Shown in pieces: positions 54,728 to 61,932 of a stretch of DNA of 64,000 nt. Both the position numbers and the translations under genes were made by a program. The notes under the pieces are model-generated. The model was given only the letters and a program-made list of their open reading frames with translations. It did not search any database and was not told the origin of the DNA. The DNA is from Nocardioides baekrokdamisoli (lineage in GTDB: Bacteria > Actinomycetota > Actinomycetes > Propionibacteriales > Nocardioidaceae), in the NCBI RefSeq assembly GCF_003945325.1, contig NZ_AP019307.1, positions 1,860,001-1,924,000 of the forward strand. The letters run 5' to 3'. Each line of letters begins with the position of its first letter. Position 1 is the first letter of the stretch.

Positions 54728-54763
54728 AAGGAACTCCCGGGGGAATTTCCCCGGGAGTTCCTT
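54728..54763. terminator. Terminator after tRNA-Ser
   Basis: 15-bp perfect stem AAGGAACTCCCGGGG with CCCCGGGAGTTCCTT around GAATTT. Confidence 0.92.
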
Positions 54764-54894
54764 ACATTACGGAGCGACCTGCAGATGCCGTTGTCGAGAA
54801 CCTTCACCGTCTTCCGTGTGCTGTCGGCGAGCACGGTTGCCCGCATGCGGAGTGGGCACGAGCCTGCGTGAGGAATATGCCGGTGCGGGAGCGC

Positions 54895-55881
54895 ATGTCA
54901 CACTCGCCAGCCAGAAGTCGAATCTTGGGGGGAACCTTGATCGCGATCCGTACGGTTGCGGCTGCCGCCGCGACCGCAGTGGTGCTGTTGCTTGCTGCGC
55001 CTGCGCATGCCGCTGACCCGAGCAGCAACACCTCGGCGAACGGCCTCTACAACTGCGACGTCAACAGCAGCCAGATCACCGGGGCCTGCCTGAGCGGTGC
55101 CGTCTCCGACTTCAACCGTGCGCGCGCGAAGGAAGGGCTGGGCCCGATCAACCTGCCCACGAACTTCCGGTACCTCCCGTTGAGCTACCAGTTGCTGATC
55201 CTGGCGAACATCGACCGCGCGGACCGCGGGTTGGCTCCCTTTGTCGGTCTCTCCGCGACGCTCAACGCGTACGCCATGCAGGGTGCACGGACGGACACCG
55301 ATCCGCCGTTCCCGTCCTGGACGATGTACGGCGCCGGGAACTGGGTCGGATCCGTGAATGCGTTCTGGGCAGAGTTCGAGTGGATGTACGACGACGGCCC
55401 GGGCAGCTCCAATCTGGATTGCCCGTCCTCGGGTGGACCCGGCTGCTGGGGTCATCGTCACAACATCATCATGAACTGGCCGGACGCGATGATCATGGGC
55501 GCGGCCACCGCGCACGGCGGCGCGGCCACAATTGTTCTGGGTCAAGACGGTCACGACCGGGCCGACCAGTACCAGTGGGTCTCGGCGTTCCGGTACTTCA
55601 ACAACCGACCGCGTCCCAACGTCGGGATCAGCTTCGCGAGTGCCAGCCCGCAGGTCCTGTACGTAAACATCTTCCGTCACAGCCGGACGACGCTGCTGAT
55701 CCAGCGCTACTACGGCGGTGCCTGGCACACGGTGAAGACGTACGTGACTCCGGGCGCGGTCGCGGGCAACGTCACCTGGCACGGGCACTTCAACGGGATG
55801 ACCCCTGGCACCTACCGGGTGGCGTCGAACGAGAACTCGCGCTTCCTCAAGCAGCTCTCGAACTCGACGATCGTCCGCTGA
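54895..55881 (+). CDS. Secreted protein with CAP-like catalytic-region text
   Basis: 328 residues from ATG 54895 (GGGAG upstream); a TTG at 54937 after GGGGGGAA gives an equally good start and an ideal signal peptide ending AAPAHA. The body has NIDRADRGLAPF, a Trp-rich stretch and GCWGHRHNIIMN, which recalls CAP/SCP-domain histidines in actinobacterial secreted proteins, then a beta-rich C-terminal domain (RTTLLIQRYYGGAWHTVKTY). Function unknown. It is transcribed away from the tRNA and its terminator. Confidence 0.65.
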   Translation: MSHSPARSRILGGTLIAIRTVAAAAATAVVLLLAAPAHAADPSSNTSANGLYNCDVNSSQITGACLSGAVSDFNRARAKEGLGPINLPTNFRYLPLSYQLLILANIDRADRGLAPFVGLSATLNAYAMQGARTDTDPPFPSWTMYGAGNWVGSVNAFWAEFEWMYDDGPGSSNLDCPSSGGPGCWGHRHNIIMNWPDAMIMGAATAHGGAATIVLGQDGHDRADQYQWVSAFRYFNNRPRPNVGISFASASPQVLYVNIFRHSRTTLLIQRYYGGAWHTVKTYVTPGAVAGNVTWHGHFNGMTPGTYRVASNENSRFLKQLSNSTIVR

Positions 55882-55898
55882 GCCGGGAGACTGGCCTC

Positions 55899-56174
55899 AT
55901 GATCACCGCGATCGTGTTCGTCAAGGCCGACACTGCCCGGATCCCGGAGGTGGCCGAGGCCATTGCCTCCCTCGACGGCGTCAGCGAGGTGTATTCGGTG
56001 ACCGGCCGGATCGACCTCATCGCGATGATCCGCGTCCGCTCCCACGATGACATCGCGGCGGTCGTCGCAGACAAGCTCAACAAGGTTGACGGCGTACGCG
56101 AGACCGTCACTCACATCGCCTTCCGCGCCTACAGCCGGCACGACCTCGAGGCAGCCTTCGCCATCGGCGACTAA
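55899..56174 (+). CDS. Stand-alone Lrp/AsnC ligand-binding (RAM) domain protein
   Basis: 91 residues: only the alpha-beta sandwich sensor of Lrp-type regulators (MITAIVFVKADTARIPEVAE, VTGRIDLIAMIRVR, GVRETVTHIAF), no DNA-binding helix-turn-helix. Such SraA-like proteins form rings that bind amino acids and may modulate other Lrp proteins. ATG 55899 follows GAGACT by 6 nt. Convergent with the next gene, overlapping its end by 4 nt. Confidence 0.88.
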   Translation: MITAIVFVKADTARIPEVAEAIASLDGVSEVYSVTGRIDLIAMIRVRSHDDIAAVVADKLNKVDGVRETVTHIAFRAYSRHDLEAAFAIGD

Positions 56175-56572
56175 CGCCGGATCTTGTCGAACACCAGCGA
56201 GGTCGCCCACGACGCGATCGTGATGATCAGCCCACCTGCGACGGCCGTCCAGAACCCTGCCACGTGCAGGTGGAAGCCGATCGTGCTCTCGTTGAAGTGA
56301 TTCGTGATCCTGGCCGTGAGGGCCAGCATGGCCGCGTTCACCAGCAGCAGGGCGAACCCGAGCGTCAGCACGATCGCCGGGATCGCGAGCACGGTGACGA
56401 GCGGGCGTACGAACTTGTTGATGACGCCCAGGAGTGCGCCGATCAGCACCACGGCGAACACGCGGCGGCCATCGCTCGGCGGGTGGTCGTACTGGATCGA
56501 CAACCCGTCGAGAAGCGCCAGCGCGACGGTCAGAGCAATGATGTTCACGGCCAACCAGGTCACCCATCGCAT
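56171..56572 (-). CDS. Phage-holin-like (YvlD/COG1950) membrane protein
   Basis: 133 residues with four hydrophobic helices and the family text VINKFVRPLVTVLAIPAIVLTLG. YvlD-type proteins are chromosomal membrane proteins of unknown role, unrelated to a prophage here. ATG chosen at 56572 because TACGAT (56580-56585 on this strand) lies 7 nt upstream; a longer frame would run into the divergent gene's promoter. Confidence 0.85.
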   Translation of the reverse strand: MRWVTWLAVNIIALTVALALLDGLSIQYDHPPSDGRRVFAVVLIGALLGVINKFVRPLVTVLAIPAIVLTLGFALLLVNAAMLALTARITNHFNESTIGFHLHVAGFWTAVAGGLIITIASWATSLVFDKIRR

Positions 56573-56610
56573 GCAACCGATCGTAGGGCTCATCTGCGAA
56601 GATCGGTCGC
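56573..56610. promoter_or_regulatory. Divergent leaderless promoter pair
   Basis: 38 bp between two divergent ATGs. Minus strand: TACGAT, 7 nt, ATG (56572). Plus strand: GAAGAT (56598-56603), 7 nt, ATG (56611). Both messages would begin at or next to their start codons. Confidence 0.5.
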
Positions 56611-57201
56611 ATGCGTACTCCGACCGTTGTGGCTGCGGGTCTCCTCGCCGTGGGTCTGTCGGTCGCACCGGCTGCGGCAGCAAGCTCCGCGCCGAGACCG
56701 ACCGCGTCGACAGCCACGCCGTCCGCCTGCCCCCTCGACGCGAAAGCGGCAGCGAAGTCGGCCGCCGTGATCGCGGAGGTAGTCGTCGCTCACCCCGCCA
56801 GACGGGCGGCCGACGGCACCCTCGTCCTGACGGTGACGATCGAGGACGTCCTCAAGGGCGCGGCGAAGAAGGGCCCCGCGTCCCTCGTTGCGAGCGGCAC
56901 CGGCTGCGCCTCCAGGCTGCTCGCGGACGCGCAGCCCAAGGACGTACTGCTCGTGCTCGGAGCGCCCAGAGGCACCCAGATACGCCTGAACGGCGCTGCG
57001 CCGACGGTCCTGGTCGGCGACCAGGCCTGTCAGGTCGAGAAGGTCCTGGGGAAGGTCTGCGAAGAAGCCTCCACGGGCGTGGTCTTCAACAAACTCGACC
57101 CGTCCGACCCGCAGCCGTGGCTGCGCATCGCTGCGCCCGGTCTGGCCGCAGTCATCGTGTCGGTGCTGGGACTGCTCCTGCTCCGTCTACGCCGGAGGTA
57201 G
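56611..57201 (+). CDS. Exported protein with C-terminal membrane anchor
   Basis: 196 residues: signal peptide (about 4-25, AAAA cleavage region), a small outer domain with three or four Cys (CPLDAKAAAK, GTGCASRL, DQACQVEKVLGKVC) likely in disulfides, and a C-terminal helix followed by RLRRR. The layout (signal, domain, helix, basic tail) is typical of actinobacterial surface-anchored proteins. No family recognised. Its last 50 nt overlap the 3' end of the convergent desaturase-like gene. Confidence 0.7.
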   Translation: MRTPTVVAAGLLAVGLSVAPAAAASSAPRPTASTATPSACPLDAKAAAKSAAVIAEVVVAHPARRAADGTLVLTVTIEDVLKGAAKKGPASLVASGTGCASRLLADAQPKDVLLVLGAPRGTQIRLNGAAPTVLVGDQACQVEKVLGKVCEEASTGVVFNKLDPSDPQPWLRIAAPGLAAVIVSVLGLLLLRLRRR

Positions 57202-58075
57202 CGCGCTCGCCGACCAGGTCGGCCGGAGCCCAGCCCGGCGGCTTGAAGAGGTACTGCATCTTCTCCTTGAAGGAGCGGGCGTTGCGTACGTCCACCCACA
57301 GATCGGCGTAGTGGCCGTACTGCAGTTTCCAGACGTTGTACGTGCCGATCGGTGTCGTCAGGCCGTACTTCGGACGCTGGATCTCCTTCTGGAACGTGCC
57401 GAACATCCGGTCCCAGATGATGAAGATGCCGGCGTAGTTCTTGTCGAGGTAGAGCTCGTCCGAGCCGTGGTGCACGCGGTGGTGTGATGGCGTGTTCATG
57501 ACGAACTCGATCGGCGGCCAGAGCTTGTCGACCAACTCGGTGTGCGTCGTGAACTGGTAGATCAGGTTGAAGCTGAAGACGGCGAAGATCGCCCACGGCG
57601 GGATGCCGATGAGCGGCAGCGGCAGCCAGAAGATGACGTCGAACCACGGGTTCCACTTCTGCCGCAGTGCGGTGCCGAAGTTCATGTACTCGCTGCTGTG
57701 GTGCGCCTGGTGAGCAGCCCAGCCGACGCGGGCGCGATGCAGGAAACGGTGGGTCCAGTAGAAGGTGAGGTCGACGGCGAGGACGGCGATGACCCAGGAC
57801 CACCAGTGGTTCATCGGCAGATGCCACGGGGCGACGTAGAGGTAGATCCCGATGAAGGCGACAAAGGCCAGGACCTTCACCATCACGGTGGTCACAATGG
57901 ATCCCAGGCCCATCAGCAGGGAGGCGCGAGTGTCCTTCGGCTCGTAGCCGGTCACGTCGTCGTGGTCCAGGAACTTCAGCGCGGCCAGTTCGATCCCGAC
58001 GAACAACAGGAAGAACGGGATCGCGTACGTCACTGGGTTGCTCCAGGGACTCAAGAGGTGGGTCAGGTCGTTCAT
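57152..58075 (-). CDS. Sterol desaturase/fatty acid hydroxylase superfamily protein
   Basis: 307 residues, four or more membrane helices. Di-iron histidine motifs HRFLH, HQAHHSS and HHRVHH in the expected order. Substrate may be a carotenoid, fatty acid or sterol-like lipid. ATG at 58075 has GAGGA 6 nt upstream; GTG 58087 is the alternative. A TetR-type gene is divergent, with repeated AGGGT words between, so the two are probably regulator and target. Confidence 0.88.
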   Translation of the reverse strand: MNDLTHLLSPWSNPVTYAIPFFLLFVGIELAALKFLDHDDVTGYEPKDTRASLLMGLGSIVTTVMVKVLAFVAFIGIYLYVAPWHLPMNHWWSWVIAVLAVDLTFYWTHRFLHRARVGWAAHQAHHSSEYMNFGTALRQKWNPWFDVIFWLPLPLIGIPPWAIFAVFSFNLIYQFTTHTELVDKLWPPIEFVMNTPSHHRVHHGSDELYLDKNYAGIFIIWDRMFGTFQKEIQRPKYGLTTPIGTYNVWKLQYGHYADLWVDVRNARSFKEKMQYLFKPPGWAPADLVGERATSGVDGAGAVPAPTR

Positions 58076-58090
58076 GGGGGTCCTCACGTC

Positions 58091-58138
58091 GATATGACCC
58101 TAGGGTAAGTTACTGCAGGGTCAGATATCAAGTAGGGT
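58091..58138. promoter_or_regulatory. TetR operator array (AGGGT half-sites)
   Basis: GATATGACCCT (58091-58101) faces AGGGTCAGATATC (58117-58129). ACCCTAGGGT (58097-58106) is a perfect palindrome, and another AGGGT (58134-58138) is inside the -10 TAGGGT of the TetR gene. Four half-sites in all. Confidence 0.65.
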
Positions 58139-58145
58139 GATGCAC

Positions 58146-58787
58146 ATGGCACGGGACCGCGGCGTTTCCACGAGCCGTGCAGGTACCAAGGGTGTCCCAC
58201 GGGCCGATCGAGAGCAACAGATTCTGCTCGCGGCCTGTGAGGTGTTCGGGACCGAGGGCTACGCCGCCACGTCGGTCGTCACCGTCGCCGACCGCGCCGG
58301 CATCTCCAAGCCACTGATCTACCAGTACTTCGAGTCCAAGGAAGGTCTCTTCACCGCGGTCATCCACTTCGGCGGGGCGATCCTCGCCGACGAGATCGAG
58401 CGGATCGCGCGTACGGACATCGTTGGACTCGAACGCGGTCTGCAGACCCTGCGCGGGATCTTCGCAACGTTGGCTCCGAGGCCGTGGCTGTGGCGGCTCT
58501 TCTTCGACCCCTCCGCGCCGAGCAGCGGCCCCGCCGCCGCCGAAGTGGCCGGGTACGTCTCCCGGATCACCGTCCTGGCCGAGGAGGGTGTGGCTGAGCT
58601 GATGCATCTGGCCGGCAACGACGACGCCCTGGACATCTCCGCCATGACCGCTGTCTGGATGTCCATCGTCGACGCGCTCGTCACGTGGTGGCTCGACCAC
58701 CTCGATCAGACGGCGGACCAGATGACCGATCGATGTGCCCGGCTGTTCCTCGCCGTGGTGGCGGCCGAGGTCCCGGCCGGGCTCTAG
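58146..58787 (+). CDS. TetR-family regulator
   Basis: 213 residues. N-terminal helix-turn-helix (ATSVVTVADRAGISKPLIYQYFESK) is clear; the C-terminal half binds an unknown hydrophobic ligand. ATG 58146 preferred to GTG 58137 because TAGGGT lies exactly 7 nt before it. Likely represses itself and the divergent desaturase-like gene through the AGGGT array. The stop is followed directly by the 22-bp repeats. Confidence 0.88.
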   Translation: MARDRGVSTSRAGTKGVPRADREQQILLAACEVFGTEGYAATSVVTVADRAGISKPLIYQYFESKEGLFTAVIHFGGAILADEIERIARTDIVGLERGLQTLRGIFATLAPRPWLWRLFFDPSAPSSGPAAAEVAGYVSRITVLAEEGVAELMHLAGNDDALDISAMTAVWMSIVDALVTWWLDHLDQTADQMTDRCARLFLAVVAAEVPAGL

Positions 58788-58831
58788 CCGAAAGGTGAGG
58801 GATTCCGGGCCGAGAGGTGAGGAATTCCGGG
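58788..58831. repeat. 22-bp tandem repeats, left pair
   Basis: CCGAAAGGTGAGGGATTCC-GGG (58788-58809) and CCGAGAGGTGAGGAATTCC-GGG (58810-58831), directly after the TetR stop. Inverted relatives lie at 58897-58943. Confidence 0.85.
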
Positions 58832-58896
58832 CCGGGGAGCGCCGGGATGTCAGGCGGCGGACCGATCAAGGGCATGGCCGGAGCGCCGTAGCCTTT

Positions 58897-58943
58897 CGGC
58901 GGGGATTTCCTCACCTCTCGGCGGGGATTTCCTGACCTCTCGG
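58897..58943. repeat. 22-bp tandem repeats, right pair (inverted)
   Basis: Two overlapping units with core GGGGATTTCCT(C/G)ACCTCTCGG. They are the reverse complement of the left pair with small changes, and encode the last residues (RGQEIPAER) of the convergent exporter. CCTTTCGG at 58892-58899 mirrors the first left unit. Together they can fold as one long hairpin and may terminate both genes. Confidence 0.8.
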
Positions 58944-60230
58944 CGCGTGCGTGATCCGGTAGCGGACGAAGCTCGGCACCAGGATCGCGCAGGCGACGAT
59001 GCCGATCACCACGAGGACGCCTCCGCCGGCAGCTGCAGCTGCCGTTCCGACGGCCACTGCGGCGCCTCCATGAGCGACGTCGGCAATACGCGGCCCGCCG
59101 GCGACCACCACGATGAACACACCCTGGAGTCGACCCCGGACGTTGTCGTCCGCGGCCTCCAGCAGCATTGCCTGGCGCATCGACGCCGAGGCCATGTCCG
59201 CTGCGCCCCCGATCACCTGGCACAGGACTCCCAGCCAGAGGAACAACGTCAGCCCGTGTGGCGCCAGCCAGACGGTGATGCCGAAGCCGGCCATCGACGC
59301 GCCCCAGATGCCGATGCACCAGAGCACCACGTACCCCTGTCGCTCGACCCTCGACAGCCAGCCCGAGAACACCCCGCCGAGGACGGCACCGGCCGGGATC
59401 GCCGCGAACAGGAGTGCGAGCGCGAGGCCGCCGGCCGCCGGGCCGTGGAAAGCCTCGTGGGCGATCTGCGGGTAGAGCGCGCGCGGCATGCCGAAGACCA
59501 TCGCGATCAGGTCGACGACGAACGACATCAGCAGGACGGGTTGCGTACTCAGGTAGGCGAAGCCTTCCCAGACCGCGGAGAGCCCGGGTGTCTTCGCGGC
59601 GGCGTTGAGGACCGGTAGCGGGGGTAGCCGGAGCACCGAGTAGAGCGTGGCCAGCAACGTGATCGTGTCGATCAGGTAGAGCCAGGTGAAGCCGGTGAAC
59701 GGGATGAGGACGCCCGCGACCAGCGGTCCGACGATGGCGCCGAACTGGAACACGGTCATGCCCAGGGCGTTGGCGGCCGGCAGGAGGTCGGTCGACAGCA
59801 GCGTCGGCAGGATCGCCGACCGGGCGGGGGAGTTCACCGCGAAGAAGGCCTGCTGCACCGAGAACAGACCCAGCAGGAGCCACGGGTTTCGATTCCCTGC
59901 AGCTGCCTGAGCCCAGAAGAGCGCCGAGGTGCCGATCAGACCGACCGTGGTCACGATCAGCACCCGGCGGCGATCGAAGTGATCGACCAGCGCGCCGCCG
60001 TACAGACCGAAGATCACCAACGGCACCAGCCCGAACAGCCCGGCGAGGCCCACGTACGCACTGGAGCCGGTGTCCGCGTACAACTGCGCGGGGACGGAGA
60101 CGACGGTGAGTTGGGCGCCGATCATCGTCACGATCTGGGCAACCCACATCCGACGGAAGTTCGGGTCCTGCAGCGGACGTGTGTCTGCGACGATCGCCCG
60201 CCAATTCACTGAACTTCTCGAGCGAGCCAC
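58911..60230 (-). CDS. MFS exporter (MFS_3/EntS-like)
   Basis: 439 residues, 12 helices. FGLYGGALVDHFDRRRVLI is the MFS loop-2/3 signature; VGPLVAGVLI and the GWLSRVERQGYVV second-half copy agree. Similar to EntS-like exporters of siderophores or drugs; substrate not readable. GTG start ends at 60230. The C-terminal codons fall in the inverted 22-bp repeats, so the final residues may be a recent addition. Confidence 0.9.
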   Translation of the reverse strand: MARSRSSVNWRAIVADTRPLQDPNFRRMWVAQIVTMIGAQLTVVSVPAQLYADTGSSAYVGLAGLFGLVPLVIFGLYGGALVDHFDRRRVLIVTTVGLIGTSALFWAQAAAGNRNPWLLLGLFSVQQAFFAVNSPARSAILPTLLSTDLLPAANALGMTVFQFGAIVGPLVAGVLIPFTGFTWLYLIDTITLLATLYSVLRLPPLPVLNAAAKTPGLSAVWEGFAYLSTQPVLLMSFVVDLIAMVFGMPRALYPQIAHEAFHGPAAGGLALALLFAAIPAGAVLGGVFSGWLSRVERQGYVVLWCIGIWGASMAGFGITVWLAPHGLTLFLWLGVLCQVIGGAADMASASMRQAMLLEAADDNVRGRLQGVFIVVVAGGPRIADVAHGGAAVAVGTAAAAAGGGVLVVIGIVACAILVPSFVRYRITHAPRGQEIPAER

Positions 60231-60289
60231 GACGACCTAACCTGCCACACCGCCCGGGTCTTCCCGCCAGTGAATATTTTCGGTTGGGT

Positions 60290-60315
60290 TGTCGTATCCG
60301 CCCCGACTCGTTCGT
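60290..60315 (+). promoter_or_regulatory. Possible ECF-type promoter of the DGPF operon
   Basis: TGTCGT (60290-60295), 17 bp, CGT (60313-60315). ECF42 promoters are described with a TGTCGA-like -35 (recalled, not checked). Low certainty. Confidence 0.35.
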
Positions 60316-60363
60316 GGAACGGGTGAGAGCGGCTACCAGGGCCATCCGACGAAGGAGCAGATC

Positions 60364-60729
60364 ATGACGCAGTACTTGCTTTCCGTGTACGACCGTCCGG
60401 GCGACCGTGAGCGTCCGCTCGAGACCATGCAGCCCCTGTTTGAAGCAGTCGACCGCTTCAACGCGAAGCTGCAGGCCGAGGGCCACTGGGTGTTCGCCGG
60501 CGGTCTCGCCGACCAGAGCACCGCCACCGTGGTCGAGGCCAAGGGTGGGGACGTCGTGGTGACGGACGGCCCGTTCCTGGAGACGAAGGAGTACCTCGGG
60601 GGCTTCTGGATCATCGAGGCGGCAGATCTCGACGTCGCTCTGGGTCTGGCCAAGGAAGGCGCGATCGCCTGCACCAACCCGGTCGAGGTCCGTCCGTTCA
60701 TGGCCGAGGACGAGCTTCCCGTCGAGTGA
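60364..60729 (+). CDS. YCII/DGPF-domain protein
   Basis: 121 residues. The VTDGPFLETKEYLGGFWIIEA segment carries the DGPF motif that names these small proteins, which nearly always accompany ECF42 sigma factors. AAGGAG lies 7 nt before ATG 60364. The next gene begins with a GTG overlapping its stop, so both are made together. Biochemical role unknown. Confidence 0.92.
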   Translation: MTQYLLSVYDRPGDRERPLETMQPLFEAVDRFNAKLQAEGHWVFAGGLADQSTATVVEAKGGDVVVTDGPFLETKEYLGGFWIIEAADLDVALGLAKEGAIACTNPVEVRPFMAEDELPVE

Positions 60730-61913
60730 TCGAAGAGGCGTTTCGCGACGAGTGGTCGCGCGTGGTCGCGTCGCTGGCGCGCCGCTTCGGTGATCTGGAC
60801 ATCGCCGAGGAGGCCGCTGGCGACGCATTCCTCGCAGCTGCGGAGCGGTGGCCGATCGACGGCCAACCGGCGAATCCGGGTGGGTGGCTCATGACGACCG
60901 CGACCCGCCGGGCGATCGACCGGCTCCGCCGCGAGAACGTACGCGATCAGCGCCATCGAGCCGCAGCCATGATCACGCACCAACCGGACCCGGTCGGGAT
61001 CGTCGAGGACGATCAACTCCGGCTGATCTTCACGTGTTGCCATCCGGCGCTGGCGCCGGAGGCACGGACGGCCCTGACTCTGCGACTCGTCGCAGGTCTG
61101 ACGGTGCCGGAGATCGCCCGGGCGTTCCTCATACCGGAGACGACGCTGGCCCAACGGATCACCCGCGCGAAGTCCAAGATCCGTGCTGCGGCTATCCCGC
61201 TGAGGGTTCCGGAGCGGGAGGATCTGGCCAACCGGCTCGCCGACGTCCTCGCGGTGATCTACCTGATCTTCAACGAGGGCTATCTCCCCGGCGAGCCCGG
61301 ACATGCTGATCTAGCCGCGGAGGGCGTACGCCTCGCCCGGCTGATGCGTGGTCTGATGCCGACGGACGGCGAGGTCGCCGGGCTGCTGGCGTTGATGCTG
61401 TTGACCGAGTCACGGCGCGGGAGCCGCTACGGCACCTCCGGCGAGCTGGTCACGCTCGCTGATCAGGGTCGCGGGGGCTGGGATCACGCTCTGATCGCGG
61501 AGGGGCATGCGCTGGTCCGCGAACGGCTGGCGTCAGGGCTGAGCCCCGGTGTCTATCAACTCCAGGCAGCCATCAACGCCGTCCACACCGACGCCGGCGA
61601 CGCACGCGACACCGACTGGTCACAGGTGGTCGCACTGTACGACCAGCTGTACGCGCTGCAGCCGACGCCGGTGGTGGCGCTGAATCGGGCGGTGGCCATC
61701 GCCGAGATGGACGGACCGGAGGTGGCGCTGGCGATCGTCGAGCCGCTGGACCTCGTCGGCTACCACTCGTGGCACGTCACTCGGGCCGACCTCCTGCGTC
61801 GACTGGGTCGGTCCCGTGAGGCGCGGGCTGCGTACGCCCGGGCCATCGAACTCGCCGTCAATCCGGGCGAGATCGCGTACCTGACCCGGAGGCTCGGCGA
61901 GCTTGTCGGATGA
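60726..61913 (+). CDS. ECF42-like sigma factor with TPR-like C-terminal extension
   Basis: 395 residues: sigma region 2 (about 1-75), region 4 (about 100-160, GLTVPEIARAFLIPETTLAQRITRAKSKI), then over 200 residues of helical repeats with YLIFNEGYLPGEPG, LLALMLL, VALYDQLYALQPTPVVALNRAVA, the long extension typical of ECF42. There is no anti-sigma gene nearby; in this group the extension itself regulates the sigma part. It pairs with the DGPF gene in a GTGA overlap. Confidence 0.92.
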   Translation: MIEEAFRDEWSRVVASLARRFGDLDIAEEAAGDAFLAAAERWPIDGQPANPGGWLMTTATRRAIDRLRRENVRDQRHRAAAMITHQPDPVGIVEDDQLRLIFTCCHPALAPEARTALTLRLVAGLTVPEIARAFLIPETTLAQRITRAKSKIRAAAIPLRVPEREDLANRLADVLAVIYLIFNEGYLPGEPGHADLAAEGVRLARLMRGLMPTDGEVAGLLALMLLTESRRGSRYGTSGELVTLADQGRGGWDHALIAEGHALVRERLASGLSPGVYQLQAAINAVHTDAGDARDTDWSQVVALYDQLYALQPTPVVALNRAVAIAEMDGPEVALAIVEPLDLVGYHSWHVTRADLLRRLGRSREARAAYARAIELAVNPGEIAYLTRRLGELVG

Positions 61914-61932
61914 GCGTGGCAGGCTAGCCCGC

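Noticed and set aside
54634..54763. tRNA-Ser as an integration site of a genomic island
   Set aside because: No integrase, no repeated tRNA 3' end seen downstream, and flanking genes look native.
56171..56572. Prophage remnant from the holin-like protein
   Set aside because: YvlD-type proteins are chromosomal; there are no other phage genes.
58788..58943. CRISPR array
   Set aside because: Only two units per side, no spacers, inverted order and no cas genes.
58681..60828. Long antisense-phase frame over the MFS gene region
   Set aside because: Arg/Pro-rich composition typical of out-of-phase high-GC DNA; the MFS frame is complete.
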